13,960 bases of DNA from Chromatiaceae bacterium (GCA_024235315.1 JACKMP010000017.1:1-13960); one strand, 5' to 3'; shown: positions 5,693 through 13,452, counted from the stretch's first letter. A program made the numbers and translations. The notes: generated from the sequence alone by a model not told the origin.

Positions 5693-6553
5693 TCACCGCG
5701 ACTTGAGCATGTACTTAGCTACCCGAACCGCCAACAGTTGTATCGGGTTTCTATTGCCGCCGACCCTCCAGGTCCGAACCATCCTCCCCCGATACCCATC
5801 AAACTGCCTCCCCCAGGGCGCCGCCAGCACCTCCCCCCTCCCCAACAACACTTTCAACACCTCTGCCCCTGCCATCCCGGCACATATCTCACAGGCCATC
5901 GGCGTCGAAGGCCCCCGGTGCGCCGCCAGGTCCACCGCCTCCCTGACCATCAAATAACCGCGCTGCAGCATCGCCGGTGACAACCCAACGAGAAACCGGA
6001 TCAGCTGCTCCATCTCGTCATGCCCTTCCAGCCGAAAGTACTCCTCGAAGGACATATTGCCCGGCAGAAAGTTCAGTACCGCGGCCCCCATGCCCAGTGG
6101 CGCGGCAGTCGTCGCCGGAATCGCGAATTCGGCGCATTTGGCGAACACTAGCCGGCGCGCGTCAACCGCAAAGTAGTCGAGCCCGTCGACGTAGGCGTCC
6201 ACGCCATCCAGGAACGCATCCACGTTGCCAGCATCTACCCCCTGGTCGAACACCTTGATATCCAGTTCCGGGTTGATGTCCTTGGCCATCCGCACCAGCA
6301 CGTCGGTCTTGGGCTGGCCTATCGTGCTGAGGTAAGCGCCGGCCTGGCGGTTAAAGTTGGGGAGTTCAAAGACATCGAGGTCAGCGACATGGAACGCCCC
6401 TATCCCTAAGCGAGTCAGCGTAAGCAGGTGGCTGCCGCCGACACCGCCCAGCCCTGCGATCGCCACCCGCTTGGTACGGAGCAGGTCTTGCTCTTCCTGG
6501 GTGATCCACCCGATGTTTCTCGAAAAGGCCGTGTGGTAGTCGAACTGACTCAT
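5693..6553 (-). CDS. ThiF/E1-like adenylyltransferase
   Basis: A 286-residue protein of the ThiF/MoeB/E1 superfamily, which uses ATP to adenylate a carboxylate, usually the C-terminus of a ubiquitin-like or peptide substrate. The Rossmann nucleotide-binding loop GLGGVG is at residues 34-39, followed by the family acidic and polar motifs DLDVFELPNFNRQ (Asp58 and Asp60, Asn68, Arg69, Gln70), Lys82, and VDGLD with Asp123/Asp126. The two CxxC zinc pairs of MoeB and ThiF are not present; only Cys221-x2-Cys224 is seen, plus Cys140. ATG 6551-6553 is preceded by a good ribosome binding site, AAGGAAG. The gene is divergent from the PrsT-like lipoprotein gene. It may act with the two acyltransferases of the locus, but its substrate is unknown. 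Confidence 0.85.
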   Translation of the reverse strand: MSQFDYHTAFSRNIGWITQEEQDLLRTKRVAIAGLGGVGGSHLLTLTRLGIGAFHVADLDVFELPNFNRQAGAYLSTIGQPKTDVLVRMAKDINPELDIKVFDQGVDAGNVDAFLDGVDAYVDGLDYFAVDARRLVFAKCAEFAIPATTAAPLGMGAAVLNFLPGNMSFEEYFRLEGHDEMEQLIRFLVGLSPAMLQRGYLMVREAVDLAAHRGPSTPMACEICAGMAGAEVLKVLLGRGEVLAAPWGRQFDGYRGRMVRTWRVGGNRNPIQLLAVRVAKYMLKSR

Positions 6554-6664
6554 ACTTCCTTGCCCTCTGGTAGTGATTGATTGGCAGGCGATTGAAATGC
6601 CGAAAGGGCACTTCGCCCCGGCACACGCTAAACTGCGCACTCATTGCACAACAAGGATAGCCTG

Positions 6665-9442
6665 ATGTTCACGATGCCCTGGTTCCGTCTTACCTTCGTC
6701 GTGTTGGCTGCTGCCCTCCTCTTCGTGGGCTGCGATCGTACGGATCCGCAGGCATTGGTCGCGAGGGCGGAGCAAGCACTGCTCAATAAGGATTATCGCG
6801 CGGCGGTGCTCGATCTTAAGTCCGTCTTGCAGAAAGAACCCGAGAACACCAGGGCGCGCTGGCTGCTGGCCGAGACCTACCTGGCGGTCGAGGACGGCGC
6901 CTCGGCGCAGAAGGAACTCGAGTGGACGCGCGCGCGCGGCGTCGAAGACGATGCCGCGGTGCCTTTATTGGCACAGGCCCTCTGGCTGCAGAACCAGTTC
7001 GACGCGGTCCTGGCACTGCCGAAGGATGGGGTCCGGTCTCCCGCCTCACTTGCCGACCTGGGGGCTTTCCGTGCTTTGGCGCGAATAGGGCAGGGTATGC
7101 TGGAAGAAGCACGCGTTGAGCTGGAGCCTGCCCTTGCCGGCGGCGCGGCGACGCGGTATGCGCGTTTCGCCGAGGCGCGCCTGGCAGCAGCTGAAGGTGC
7201 ACGCGATAACGCGCTGGCAATGGTAGAGCAACTCACCAACGATGAACCTTCTTACGCGGATGCCTGGAGCCTGCGCGGTGACCTGCTAGGCGCCGCGCGT
7301 GATTACGCTGGGGCTGAGTCCGCTTACACGAAGGCCATGGAAAACCGCCGTGGCGCGCTGAAGGACCGCGCCAAGCGAGGGTTTGCGCGCGTGGCCTTGG
7401 AAAACTGGGAAGGAGCGGCCGAAGATGCCGCTGCGTTGCAGAAGGCTGCGCCTAACTTCCAGCTCGGTCATTACCTCGCCGGCCTCACGGCCATACGCAA
7501 GGACGATTTCGAGCGGGCGCGTGAAGCGCTTGAGCGCGCCTACCAACTGGCACCCCGCCATTTACAATCGGTGTTCCTGCTCGCCGCGGTCGAGGCACGC
7601 CAGGGCAACGAAAACCGTGCCCGTCAGCTTGCCGAGCAGGCGGTAGCCCTCCAGCCCGGCTTCATTCCGGCGCGCAAGTTGCTGGCGACCTGGCATCTGC
7701 GCGATCGCAAGGGCCGCGAGGCTGAGGACATGGTGCGCCCGATTGTCCAGGCCAAGCCCGATGACATGCAGGCCAAGAACATGCTCGCCGCCGCCCTGAT
7801 CGCCCAGGGGAAGGGGGAGGAGGCGGCCGTACTGCTGCAGGCCATCGCGGAACAGCAGCCCGATTCGCCGCTGGCGCAATTACGTGCCGGCCTCGGCCTT
7901 TTGTCGTCGGGTGACGTCGATGCGGGTGTTGCTGCGCTGGAACGTGCGGCGGCGTCCACGCCCGACGACCCGAACCTCAACACGGCGTTGGTCGCCGGAT
8001 TGCTGCAGCAGCGCGAGACTGAGACCGCGCTTGCGAGAGCGCAAGACTACCTCGAGCGCAACCCGGATTCGCCGGCCGCGATGAACCTGGTTGCTGCGGC
8101 CCAACTGGCCGCCGGGGATCGCGCAGCCGCCAAGGCGGCATATGAACACACCCTGGCGAACGACCCGGGCAATCTCAAGGCGCTGCAGATGCTGGCCACC
8201 CTGGCGCTGAGCGAAAAGGCCAATGGGGAAGCGCTGGCGCGGACGCGCGAAGGACTGGAGGCGCATGCTGACGATCTGCAACTCTTGCTCCTCCAGGCAG
8301 CTGCCGCGCGGGCAGCAGGTAATACCGACTTGAATCGGTCTACTTTGCAGCATGCGGTGGAGGCTCACCCAGAGCAACTCGGTCCCAAGGCCCTGTTGGC
8401 CCGGCAATTGCTCGACGATGGCCAGGCCGAACAGGCGCTGGCGCTGCTATCCAGGGTGAATGCCGGCACGCACAGCGGTGTATTGGCTGCGCGCGCTGAA
8501 GCCTATTACCGCTTAAGTCGCCTCGATGAGGCAAAGCGTGACCTTGAAGCGCTCGCTGCTTTGCTTCCCGATTCAGTCGAGTTGCAGGCCCAACTTGCGC
8601 GTACCTACGAGGCGCTCGATGATCGCGCCGGATTGGAGCGTACGCTGAACCGGATGTTGGCGCTGGCCCCGACCGACCCGCGGGTGGCTCTGGCAAAGGC
8701 GCGGTTTGCGATTGTTTCGGGGCGGCCTGCCGAGGCGCGTGCGCTGCTGGACGCTGAAATACTCGCAGGGCGTGAGGATCTCTCCGTTTTGACGACCCGC
8801 GTCGCGCTCACGCGAGCCGAAGGTGACAGAGCCGCAGAGGTGACGTATGCAAGGCAATTGTTCACTGCACAGCCGAGTAGTTTGCACGCCGTGATGCTGA
8901 GCCGTGCGCTACAGCGGAGTGGTGCTGCTGACGAGTCCGAACAGGGACTGAGTGGCTGGCTGGCGGACCACCCCAGAGACGTCGGGGTGCTTGCGGAATT
9001 GGCAAACCTTCACATTGGCCGGGGTGAGGTTGATGCCTCGGTCAGCTACCTTCGCCAGATTGTTGCGATTGATCCGAACAACCTATATGCGCTCAACAAC
9101 CTGGCCTGGTATCTGCGTCAGATCTCGATCATCGAGGCGCGGAGTTTCGCTGAGCAGGCCATCGCTTTGGCGCCCAATGAGCCGACGATTGTGGATACCT
9201 ATGCGGCAGTACTCGCCGAGGCGCGAGATTACGCGTCCGCACTACGGGCACTCGACCAGGCCATTGATCGCGGCCGGGATGTCGATGCGTTACGCCTGCG
9301 TCGTGCGGAGACGCTACATCAGTCAGGAGAGCAAACGGCGGCGATAAATGAGTTGAAACGTGTGCTCGATGCCGCGCCACCGCCTGCTGTAAAGACCCGT
9401 GCAGAGAAACTGCTCGCCGAGTATGCGGGCTCCGGCACATGA
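6665..9442 (+). CDS. prsT: PEP-CTERM system TPR-repeat lipoprotein (PrsT-type)
   Basis: A 925-residue protein made almost entirely of tetratricopeptide repeats. The N-terminus, MFTMPWFRLTFVVLAAALLF followed by VGC, is a lipoprotein signal with Cys23 as the lipidated residue. Phe at -3 is unusual in a lipobox. Repeated helical pairs with the A-L-x-x-A / A-x-P spacing follow to the end, for example LEPALAGGAATRYARFAEAR early on and NNLYALNNLAWYLRQ late. Length and layout fit the PrsT family of about 900 residues found beside exosortase genes, thought to be an envelope scaffold for PEP-CTERM export or polysaccharide assembly. ATG 6665 was preferred to an in-frame TTG at 6644 because AAGGA lies seven bases upstream and the signal peptide begins there. 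Convergent with the acyltransferase at 9459, with a gap of 16 bases. Confidence 0.9.
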   Translation: MFTMPWFRLTFVVLAAALLFVGCDRTDPQALVARAEQALLNKDYRAAVLDLKSVLQKEPENTRARWLLAETYLAVEDGASAQKELEWTRARGVEDDAAVPLLAQALWLQNQFDAVLALPKDGVRSPASLADLGAFRALARIGQGMLEEARVELEPALAGGAATRYARFAEARLAAAEGARDNALAMVEQLTNDEPSYADAWSLRGDLLGAARDYAGAESAYTKAMENRRGALKDRAKRGFARVALENWEGAAEDAAALQKAAPNFQLGHYLAGLTAIRKDDFERAREALERAYQLAPRHLQSVFLLAAVEARQGNENRARQLAEQAVALQPGFIPARKLLATWHLRDRKGREAEDMVRPIVQAKPDDMQAKNMLAAALIAQGKGEEAAVLLQAIAEQQPDSPLAQLRAGLGLLSSGDVDAGVAALERAAASTPDDPNLNTALVAGLLQQRETETALARAQDYLERNPDSPAAMNLVAAAQLAAGDRAAAKAAYEHTLANDPGNLKALQMLATLALSEKANGEALARTREGLEAHADDLQLLLLQAAAARAAGNTDLNRSTLQHAVEAHPEQLGPKALLARQLLDDGQAEQALALLSRVNAGTHSGVLAARAEAYYRLSRLDEAKRDLEALAALLPDSVELQAQLARTYEALDDRAGLERTLNRMLALAPTDPRVALAKARFAIVSGRPAEARALLDAEILAGREDLSVLTTRVALTRAEGDRAAEVTYARQLFTAQPSSLHAVMLSRALQRSGAADESEQGLSGWLADHPRDVGVLAELANLHIGRGEVDASVSYLRQIVAIDPNNLYALNNLAWYLRQISIIEARSFAEQAIALAPNEPTIVDTYAAVLAEARDYASALRALDQAIDRGRDVDALRLRRAETLHQSGEQTAAINELKRVLDAAPPPAVKTRAEKLLAEYAGSGT

Positions 9443-9458
9443 GTAATCCGGCGGTTGT

Positions 9459-10187
9459 TCAGACCTTGAGCCGCATATCCTCCGCTATCGCGAAGAGGAG
9501 CTTCCGTAACGGCCTGCTCAGGTACTTAAACAACACCTTGCGCGAGATGTAGTAAGGCGCCCTGAGCCCGCGAAAATCTATCGGCTCGCCCACCTGCTCG
9601 AAACGGATGCCGGCATACCGCAGGTGGCGGGCAAGCCTTGGTTCCATCATTGCATAGACGCCCGAGGCGCCATCGGCGAGACCGACCGCTGAGGCGCCGA
9701 GATAGAGGCCCAACGCGATATGCGGGAAACGGCGCCGTTCGGTCTGGGTCCATTCGAAGAGCTGTTCACCATGACCTTCCGGGTTGTTCTGCTCCGAGGC
9801 ACGGCGACGGAATTCGCCGCGTAGTGCCAACCGGGAGATTTCGCCGTAACTGCCGACCGGAAGGCGGTCCGGGCGTAGCGGGCCATCGAACAGCTTGCCG
9901 GCACAATGATCGACGAGCGGAATAGGTGGCTGCAGATCGGAATCGTGCGTGAGCACCATGCGCACGGTACCGGCATAAAGACCGGTACGCTTGTGCATCA
10001 AGAGACAATGCCGCGAGACACCGTCATAGATGTCTTTCTCCAGTTCATCTGGAAAATTGCCTGGATCTTCCCAAGCGAGTTCCCGACAGTAGACGTCGTA
10101 GCGCAGGCGGAACACCTCTTTGCGTAGATCGTCCGTGTCTGCCATGGTTATCGAGAAGAACTCACGGTATGGCTCGACCAAATCCAT
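9459..10187 (-). CDS. PEP-CTERM/exosortase-associated acyltransferase 1 (N-acyl amino acid synthase-like)
   Basis: A 242-residue protein of the LuxI-like GNAT group tied to exosortase systems. The family signature FRLRYDVYCRELAWED is at about residues 26-41, a GEISRLAL motif (Glu116, Arg119) follows, and the C-terminal part is PHIALGLYLGASAV and GIRFEQVGEPIDFRGLRAPY. Relatives cloned from environmental DNA make long-chain N-acyl amino acids such as N-acyl tyrosine from acyl-ACP. I took ATG 10187-10185 because the protein then begins MDLVEPYREFFSI, close to the conserved domain. An in-frame GTG at 10241 would add 18 residues, and neither start has a clear ribosome binding site. Divergent from the second acyltransferase; convergent with prsT. 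Confidence 0.85.
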   Translation of the reverse strand: MDLVEPYREFFSITMADTDDLRKEVFRLRYDVYCRELAWEDPGNFPDELEKDIYDGVSRHCLLMHKRTGLYAGTVRMVLTHDSDLQPPIPLVDHCAGKLFDGPLRPDRLPVGSYGEISRLALRGEFRRRASEQNNPEGHGEQLFEWTQTERRRFPHIALGLYLGASAVGLADGASGVYAMMEPRLARHLRYAGIRFEQVGEPIDFRGLRAPYYISRKVLFKYLSRPLRKLLFAIAEDMRLKV

Positions 10188-10342
10188 CCTGGAGAGGTGC
10201 CAGAGTTTCGTGAGTTTTGAGATGGGGTTCGCTAATTGCACGAGAATTCGACTTAGAATACGGCTTTATTTCCCCTATAGCGGAACAGGGGGGGTGAACT
10301 TGAGTGTCGCCTTATAACATTAATTCCCAACCGGGGTAACGA
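10188..10342. promoter_or_regulatory. Shared control region between the two divergent acyltransferase genes
   Basis: A 155-base gap with promoters expected in both directions. It contains a short dyad, CCCCT-N10-AGGGG (10272 to about 10291), beside a seven-G run, and AT-rich TATAAC near 10313. No -35/-10 pair with correct spacing and no sigma-54 match could be fixed, so transcription starts remain unassigned. Confidence 0.3.
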
Positions 10343-11182
10343 ATGTTCGATGAAACATTTCGGGTCTGCTTTGCGGATACTCCGTTTGGTGTGGCGCTAC
10401 ATCAAAGGATTCGCTACCAGGTCTTTTGCCTCGACAAGGGCTTCGAAGATCCCAGTGCATTTTCGACGGCCCAGGAAACCGACGCATGGGACGATCAGTC
10501 AGCGCACTTTATCGTTCAGAACAAAGACACCCGGCAATGGGTCGCGGCGACCAGACTTGTGCTACCCAAGCGCGGGCGTCCCTTGCCCGTAGATAGTATG
10601 GGAGTGTTTGACCGCCACCGCCTGGAAAAACCCAACCTTCGCGTTGGTGAGATTTCACGCTTCTGCATTATCAACAATCGATCGCAGGTCGAGGTAAACA
10701 GTCAGCTACACCCAGAGCCGAATTCGCTTGAGGCGTGGGGAATTGGATCAATCGGCAAGAAACAACAATTCGAGATTACGCTGGGGATGATACGTGCCGC
10801 TGGGATCTACGCCCTAAAACGCGATATCGATTTCTGCATCATGCTGATCACTGATGCTTTTGCGCGCATGCTGCGTACCCTCGGAGTGAAATTGCATCAG
10901 GCAGGGCCCGCAACTGATCATCGTGGTATGCGAACAGCTTACCTGGTCGATATGCGTGAGAGCGTGGTGTCGATGGCCAAGAAATCCTCCGCCGTTCGCG
11001 ACCTGTTCAAACGCTCGAAACACGCCTACGTGCGCATCTCGTCCGTCAGCACAGACGACACCATCGACTACGTCAGCGAGTTCGCCCCGGACCACTCGCT
11101 GTTCAATGAAACGATCTTCCGCGAGACGGTCCTGCTGCCTGCCGAGGACGACTCGGATCTGCGCAGCAGTGTGGGTACTTAG
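10343..11182 (+). CDS. PEP-CTERM/exosortase-associated acyltransferase 2 (N-acyl amino acid synthase-like)
   Basis: A 279-residue paralogue of the divergent neighbour. It shares the LuxI-like signature (RIRYQVFCLDKGFEDP, about residues 22-37) and the GEISRFCI motif (Glu103, Arg106). It also has WVAATRLVLPKRGRPLPVDS and DFCIMLITDAFARMLRTLGV, where the substrate pocket normally lies, and a charged extra C-terminus of about 50 residues (from KRSKHAYV onward) missing from the first copy. The two proteins differ widely outside the motifs, so they probably use different acyl chains or amino acids. The gene starts at ATG 10343, with only a weak GGGG upstream. It ends 22 bases before the original stop codon of the convergent dead vapC, and the IS3 element begins a little further on. 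Confidence 0.85.
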   Translation: MFDETFRVCFADTPFGVALHQRIRYQVFCLDKGFEDPSAFSTAQETDAWDDQSAHFIVQNKDTRQWVAATRLVLPKRGRPLPVDSMGVFDRHRLEKPNLRVGEISRFCIINNRSQVEVNSQLHPEPNSLEAWGIGSIGKKQQFEITLGMIRAAGIYALKRDIDFCIMLITDAFARMLRTLGVKLHQAGPATDHRGMRTAYLVDMRESVVSMAKKSSAVRDLFKRSKHAYVRISSVSTDDTIDYVSEFAPDHSLFNETIFRETVLLPAEDDSDLRSSVGT

Positions 11183-11204
11183 ACTTCGGCATCAGGGCGC
11201 ATGT

Positions 11205-11214
11205 CTATAAGGGT
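11205..11214 (-). pseudogene. Last codons of the IS-split vapC
   Basis: If the IS3 element and one copy of its GGT target duplication are removed, the minus-strand vapC reading frame continues GVNTQPL and stops at TAG (11207-11205). This short piece is therefore the severed 3' end of the gene at 12533-12914. Confidence 0.65.
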
Positions 11215-11264
11215 TGAATCGCCCCGGGTTTTGAGGAGGCTTCAACTCTTGAGAGAATGAAGCC

Positions 11265-11588
11265 ATGAACAAGTCGAACAAGTTTTCACCTGAAGTCCGT
11301 GAGCGTGCTGTACGTTTGGTGCAGGAGCATCGCGGAGAGTATCCGTCGCTGTGGGCAGCCGTGGAGTCAATCGCACCGAAGATCGGGTGTGTACCGCAGA
11401 CATTGCTGGATTGGGTCAAACGGTCGGAGGTCGATGCCGGAGCGAGACCGGGTACGACCACCGCCGAGGAGCAGCGGATCAAGGATCTGGAGCGAGAGAA
11501 CAAGGAGCTGCGCCGTGCAAACGACATTTTGCGCACGGCCAGCGCTTTTTTCGCCCAAGCGGAGCTCGACCGCAAACTGAAGTCCTGA
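11265..11588 (+). CDS. IS3 OrfA (helix-turn-helix DNA-binding subunit)
   Basis: A 107-residue OrfA. It begins MNKSNKFSPEVRERAVRLVQ, with a helix-turn-helix at about residues 8-55 ending at QTLLDWVKRSE. A leucine-zipper-like segment follows (RIKDLERENKELRRANDILR, about 71-90) and serves in assembly with OrfB. Near the end it carries the run of six T residues (11546-11551) where ribosomes are expected to slip back one base and continue into orfB. Read without slipping, it terminates at TGA 11586-11588. OrfA alone binds the element ends and represses transposition. Confidence 0.9.
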   Translation: MNKSNKFSPEVRERAVRLVQEHRGEYPSLWAAVESIAPKIGCVPQTLLDWVKRSEVDAGARPGTTTAEEQRIKDLERENKELRRANDILRTASAFFAQAELDRKLKS

Positions 11589-12493
11589 ACGCCTACATTG
11601 ACCAGCACCGGGATGCCTACGGGGTCGAGCCGATCTGCAAAGTATTGCAGGTCGCCCCGTCGGCTTACCGGCGCCATGCGGCCCGGCAGCGCAACCCGGA
11701 ACTGCGCAGCGCCAGGGCCAAGCACGATGAATGGTTGATGCCACATGTTGAGCGTGTCTGGCACGCCAACATGCAGGTCTACGGTGCCGAGAAGGTCTGG
11801 AAGCAGATGAACCGCGAAGACATTGCGGTGGCGCGCTGTACGGTGGAACGGCTGATGCGCCGCCTGGGTCTGGAGGGTGTACGCCGGGGCAAGACAGTTC
11901 GCACCACGATACCCGACACATCGGCTCCTTGCCCGCTGGATCGGGTCAATCGTCAGTTCCAGGCGGATCGCCCCAACCAGCTCTGGGTATCGGACTTCAC
12001 GTACGTATCGACTTGGCAGGGCTGGCTCTACGTGGCCTTCGTCGTCGATGTGTTTGCCCGACGGATTGTGGGGTGGCGTGTCAGCACCGCGATGACCACG
12101 GACTTCGTGCTCGACGCACTGGAGCAGGCGCTTTACGACCGACAGCCAGACCCGGAGGGCGCGCTGATCCATCACAGCGACAGGGGCTCGCAATATGTCT
12201 CCATCCGCTACAGCGAGCGGCTTGCCGAGGCCGGTATTGCGCCATCGGTCGGCAGCAAGGGCGATAGCTACGATAACGCCTTGGCCGAAACCATCAATGG
12301 CCTGTACAAGGCCGAACTCATCCACCGCCGGGGTCCATGGAGGACGCGTGAATCTGTAGAGCTGGCGACCTTGGAATGGGTCTCGTGGTTTAACCACCAA
12401 CGACTGATGGGGCCGCTGGGTTATATCCCTCCGGCAGAAGCTGAGGCAGACTATTACATGCAACTCAACTGTCAGGCCGCGATAGCAGCGTGA
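11546..12493 (+). CDS. IS3 OrfB (DDE transposase), expressed as OrfAB by -1 frameshift
   Basis: This is the catalytic part of the transposase, lying one base behind the orfA frame, so the OrfAB fusion arises at the T6 slip site 11546-11551. The rve/DDE domain shows LWVSDFTYV (Asp codon 11993), HHSDRGSQYVS (Asp codon 12179) and NALAETINGLYKAEL (Glu codon 12287). The second Asp and the Glu are 35 residues apart, the DD35E spacing of IS3. An HTH_21-like stretch, YGVEPICKVLQVAPSAYRRH, lies at the N-terminus and GAEKVWKQMNR follows. No stop or frameshift interrupts it before TGA 12491-12493. The listed start is the slip site, not an initiation codon. Confidence 0.9.
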   Translation, partial: FFRPSGARPQTEVLNAYIDQHRDAYGVEPICKVLQVAPSAYRRHAARQRNPELRSARAKHDEWLMPHVERVWHANMQVYGAEKVWKQMNREDIAVARCTVERLMRRLGLEGVRRGKTVRTTIPDTSAPCPLDRVNRQFQADRPNQLWVSDFTYVSTWQGWLYVAFVVDVFARRIVGWRVSTAMTTDFVLDALEQALYDRQPDPEGALIHHSDRGSQYVSIRYSERLAEAGIAPSVGSKGDSYDNALAETINGLYKAELIHRRGPWRTRESVELATLEWVSWFNHQRLMGPLGYIPPAEAEADYYMQLNCQAAIAA

Positions 12494-12532
12494 CTTAAAC
12501 TAAACAGCCTCCGCGATACCCGGGGCGATTCA

Positions 12533-12914
12533 GGTTGAGTATTCACACCGACGGCGAGTCCCGCCCGGGTGAGGGCGTGATCGAGAGATACCAGGCGAAA
12601 GCCATGATTTGCTGCAACGGCAAGATGCAGGGCGTCTCCGGTACGCAGCCCGGTTGCGTGCTGGTCCGCAAGCCGAGCGGCTGCAGCGAAATCGAGGCGA
12701 TGGATCTGAAAACAGCATGTACCTCCGCTCTATGTGCCGGCATGAGTTGACCGGTGCGAACTTCGATCGACAGCGCGGCGGAGAACTCGGACATTGCCCA
12801 ATCGCTGATCACAAGATATCCGGGGCGCTGTCGAGCCAGCCAGTCCTGCATATCGGTGGTTCGCGATTCGTGGGTCAGCGCCGCAACCAATACACAGGTA
12901 CCGATATACAGCAT
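12533..12914 (-). pseudogene. VapC PIN toxin, decayed and split by the IS3 element
   Basis: From ATG 12914-12912 the frame reads MLYIGTCVLVAALTHESRTT, then LVISDWAMSEFSAALSIEVR and MPAHRAEVHAVF, a VapC of the MLYLDTS type. The first catalytic Asp (the D of LDTS) is Gly here. After ISLQ, an apparent deletion of a few tens of bases changes frame. The remainder, DQHATGLRTGDALHLAVAAN and LVSLDHALTRAGLAVGVN, is in another frame. IS3 then sits in the last codons, with the original ending at 11205-11214. The missing first Asp and the internal deletion each should abolish activity, so the IS insertion probably came into a gene that was already dead or dying. Confidence 0.8.
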
Positions 12915-12979
12915 CAGTAGTGTGCGCTGTCTCGTATTTGGCGAACGAATGTCGCAACCTCTTCGTCCTGTGGCGGCAG
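12914..12979 (-). pseudogene. C-terminal tail of the Phd-type antitoxin of the dead vapC
   Basis: Immediately upstream of the vapC relic the minus strand reads QDEEVATFVRQIRDSAHY and stops at TGA 12916-12914, overlapping the vapC ATG. This matches the ending of Phd/VapB antitoxins that partner this kind of VapC. An in-frame stop a few codons further upstream, and no recognisable N-terminal Phd fold beyond it, show that the rest has been lost. Confidence 0.55.
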
Positions 12980-13166
12980 TGATCATGAACGTAGCTGATC
13001 GATACCGTATCTGAACGGCCGTGGAACTATGTGTCGGACGAAATAAACTGGGCTCGAGATTCGACCCGCTGGATTTATTGGTCGATAGGGTACCTCACAA
13101 CTTCCGGGCCACGTCGGGTGCATTGACTCTCCTTTACTGTCGAAAAGGCGACACCGCATTCTGCGC
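12980..13166. other. Non-coding gap between dead and living Phd/VapC modules
   Basis: No supported gene. The stretch should once have held the N-terminal part of the antitoxin of the dead module, but no Phd-like sequence is recognisable in any frame. No hairpin followed by a T-run was seen. Confidence 0.4.
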
Positions 13167-13195
13167 TTGGCCTGCCAGGCAAAGGGGACTATAGT
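13167..13195 (+). promoter_or_regulatory. Promoter of the Phd/VapC operon
   Basis: TTGGCC (13167-13172) and TATAGT (13190-13195) are separated by exactly 17 bases. The -10 box is strong and the -35 moderate. The start of phd lies 30 bases downstream of the -10 box, leaving room for a short leader with GGAG. Confidence 0.6.
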
Positions 13196-13207
13196 CATGA
13201 CCATAGT
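13188..13207. promoter_or_regulatory. Palindromic operator over the phd promoter
   Basis: ACTATAGTCATGACCATAGT is a 20-bp palindrome with one mismatched pair, centred on the perfect 8-bp palindrome GTCATGAC. It covers the -10 box and start region, as expected for an autorepressing Phd antitoxin. Confidence 0.6.
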
Positions 13208-13224
13208 CGTATGGAGTGTTTCCC

Positions 13225-13452
13225 ATGAAGACCATCATGGCGTCAGAGTTCAAGGCCAAGTGCCTCAAGATCATGGATGACGTCGCCGCATCCGGGGAAG
13301 AGGTCGTGGTCACCAAGAATGGAGTCCCTGTTGGCAAGTTTGTGCCCTACACGCGGAAACCCAACACCCTGCGGGGCCTGCACGCTGGGCTGGTGCGAGT
13401 CAGTGATGACCTGATCGCGCCATCCGGCGAGGCTTGGGAAGTCGATCGTTGA
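13225..13452 (+). CDS. Phd/YefM-family antitoxin
   Basis: A 75-residue antitoxin. It begins MKTIMASEFKAKCLKIMDDV and continues ASGEEVVVTKNGVPVGKFVP, the conserved Phd/YefM N-terminal DNA-binding and dimerisation fold (about residues 1-45). The C-terminal part, LRGLHAGLVRVSDDLIAPSG, is the toxin-binding region, and the protein ends EAWEVDR. ATG 13225 was chosen because GGAG lies eight bases upstream. An in-frame GTG at 13216 would overlap that ribosome binding site. The stop TGA overlaps the TTG start of the toxin gene. The protein should bind the palindrome at 13188-13207 and repress the pair. Confidence 0.87.
   Translation: MKTIMASEFKAKCLKIMDDVAASGEEVVVTKNGVPVGKFVPYTRKPNTLRGLHAGLVRVSDDLIAPSGEAWEVDR

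Larger units (their letters stand above)
11215..12532 (+). mobile_element. IS3-family insertion sequence, complete
   Basis: A 1318-bp element bounded by 27-bp inverted repeats. The left end begins TGAATCGCCCCGGG (11215-11241) and the right end is its inverse, with three mismatches (12506-12532). The ends read TGA...TCA as usual for IS3. A 3-bp target duplication, GGT, flanks it (11212-11214 and 12533-12535). It holds orfA and orfB in the standard -1 overlap with an intact DDE triad, so it could still be mobile. The group appears to be IS3 proper rather than IS407, judged from the OrfB sequence only. It lies in the last codons of a vapC pseudogene. Confidence 0.92.

Noticed and set aside
6560..6640. 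TGGCA-type block upstream of prsT as a sigma-54 promoter
   Set aside because: The GC doublet does not fall at the required spacing from the GG in any candidate.
6644..6664. TTG start extending the PrsT-like protein by seven residues
   Set aside because: ATG 6665 has a well-placed AAGGA and begins the signal peptide directly.
10272..10291. Hairpin in the acyltransferase intergenic gap as a terminator
   Set aside because: The stem is short and no T-run follows on either strand; both neighbours are transcribed away from it.
11192..12463. Long 423-codon open frame on the minus strand
   Set aside because: It is antisense to the IS3 orfA/orfB genes, which carry clear motifs; its own translation shows no family features.
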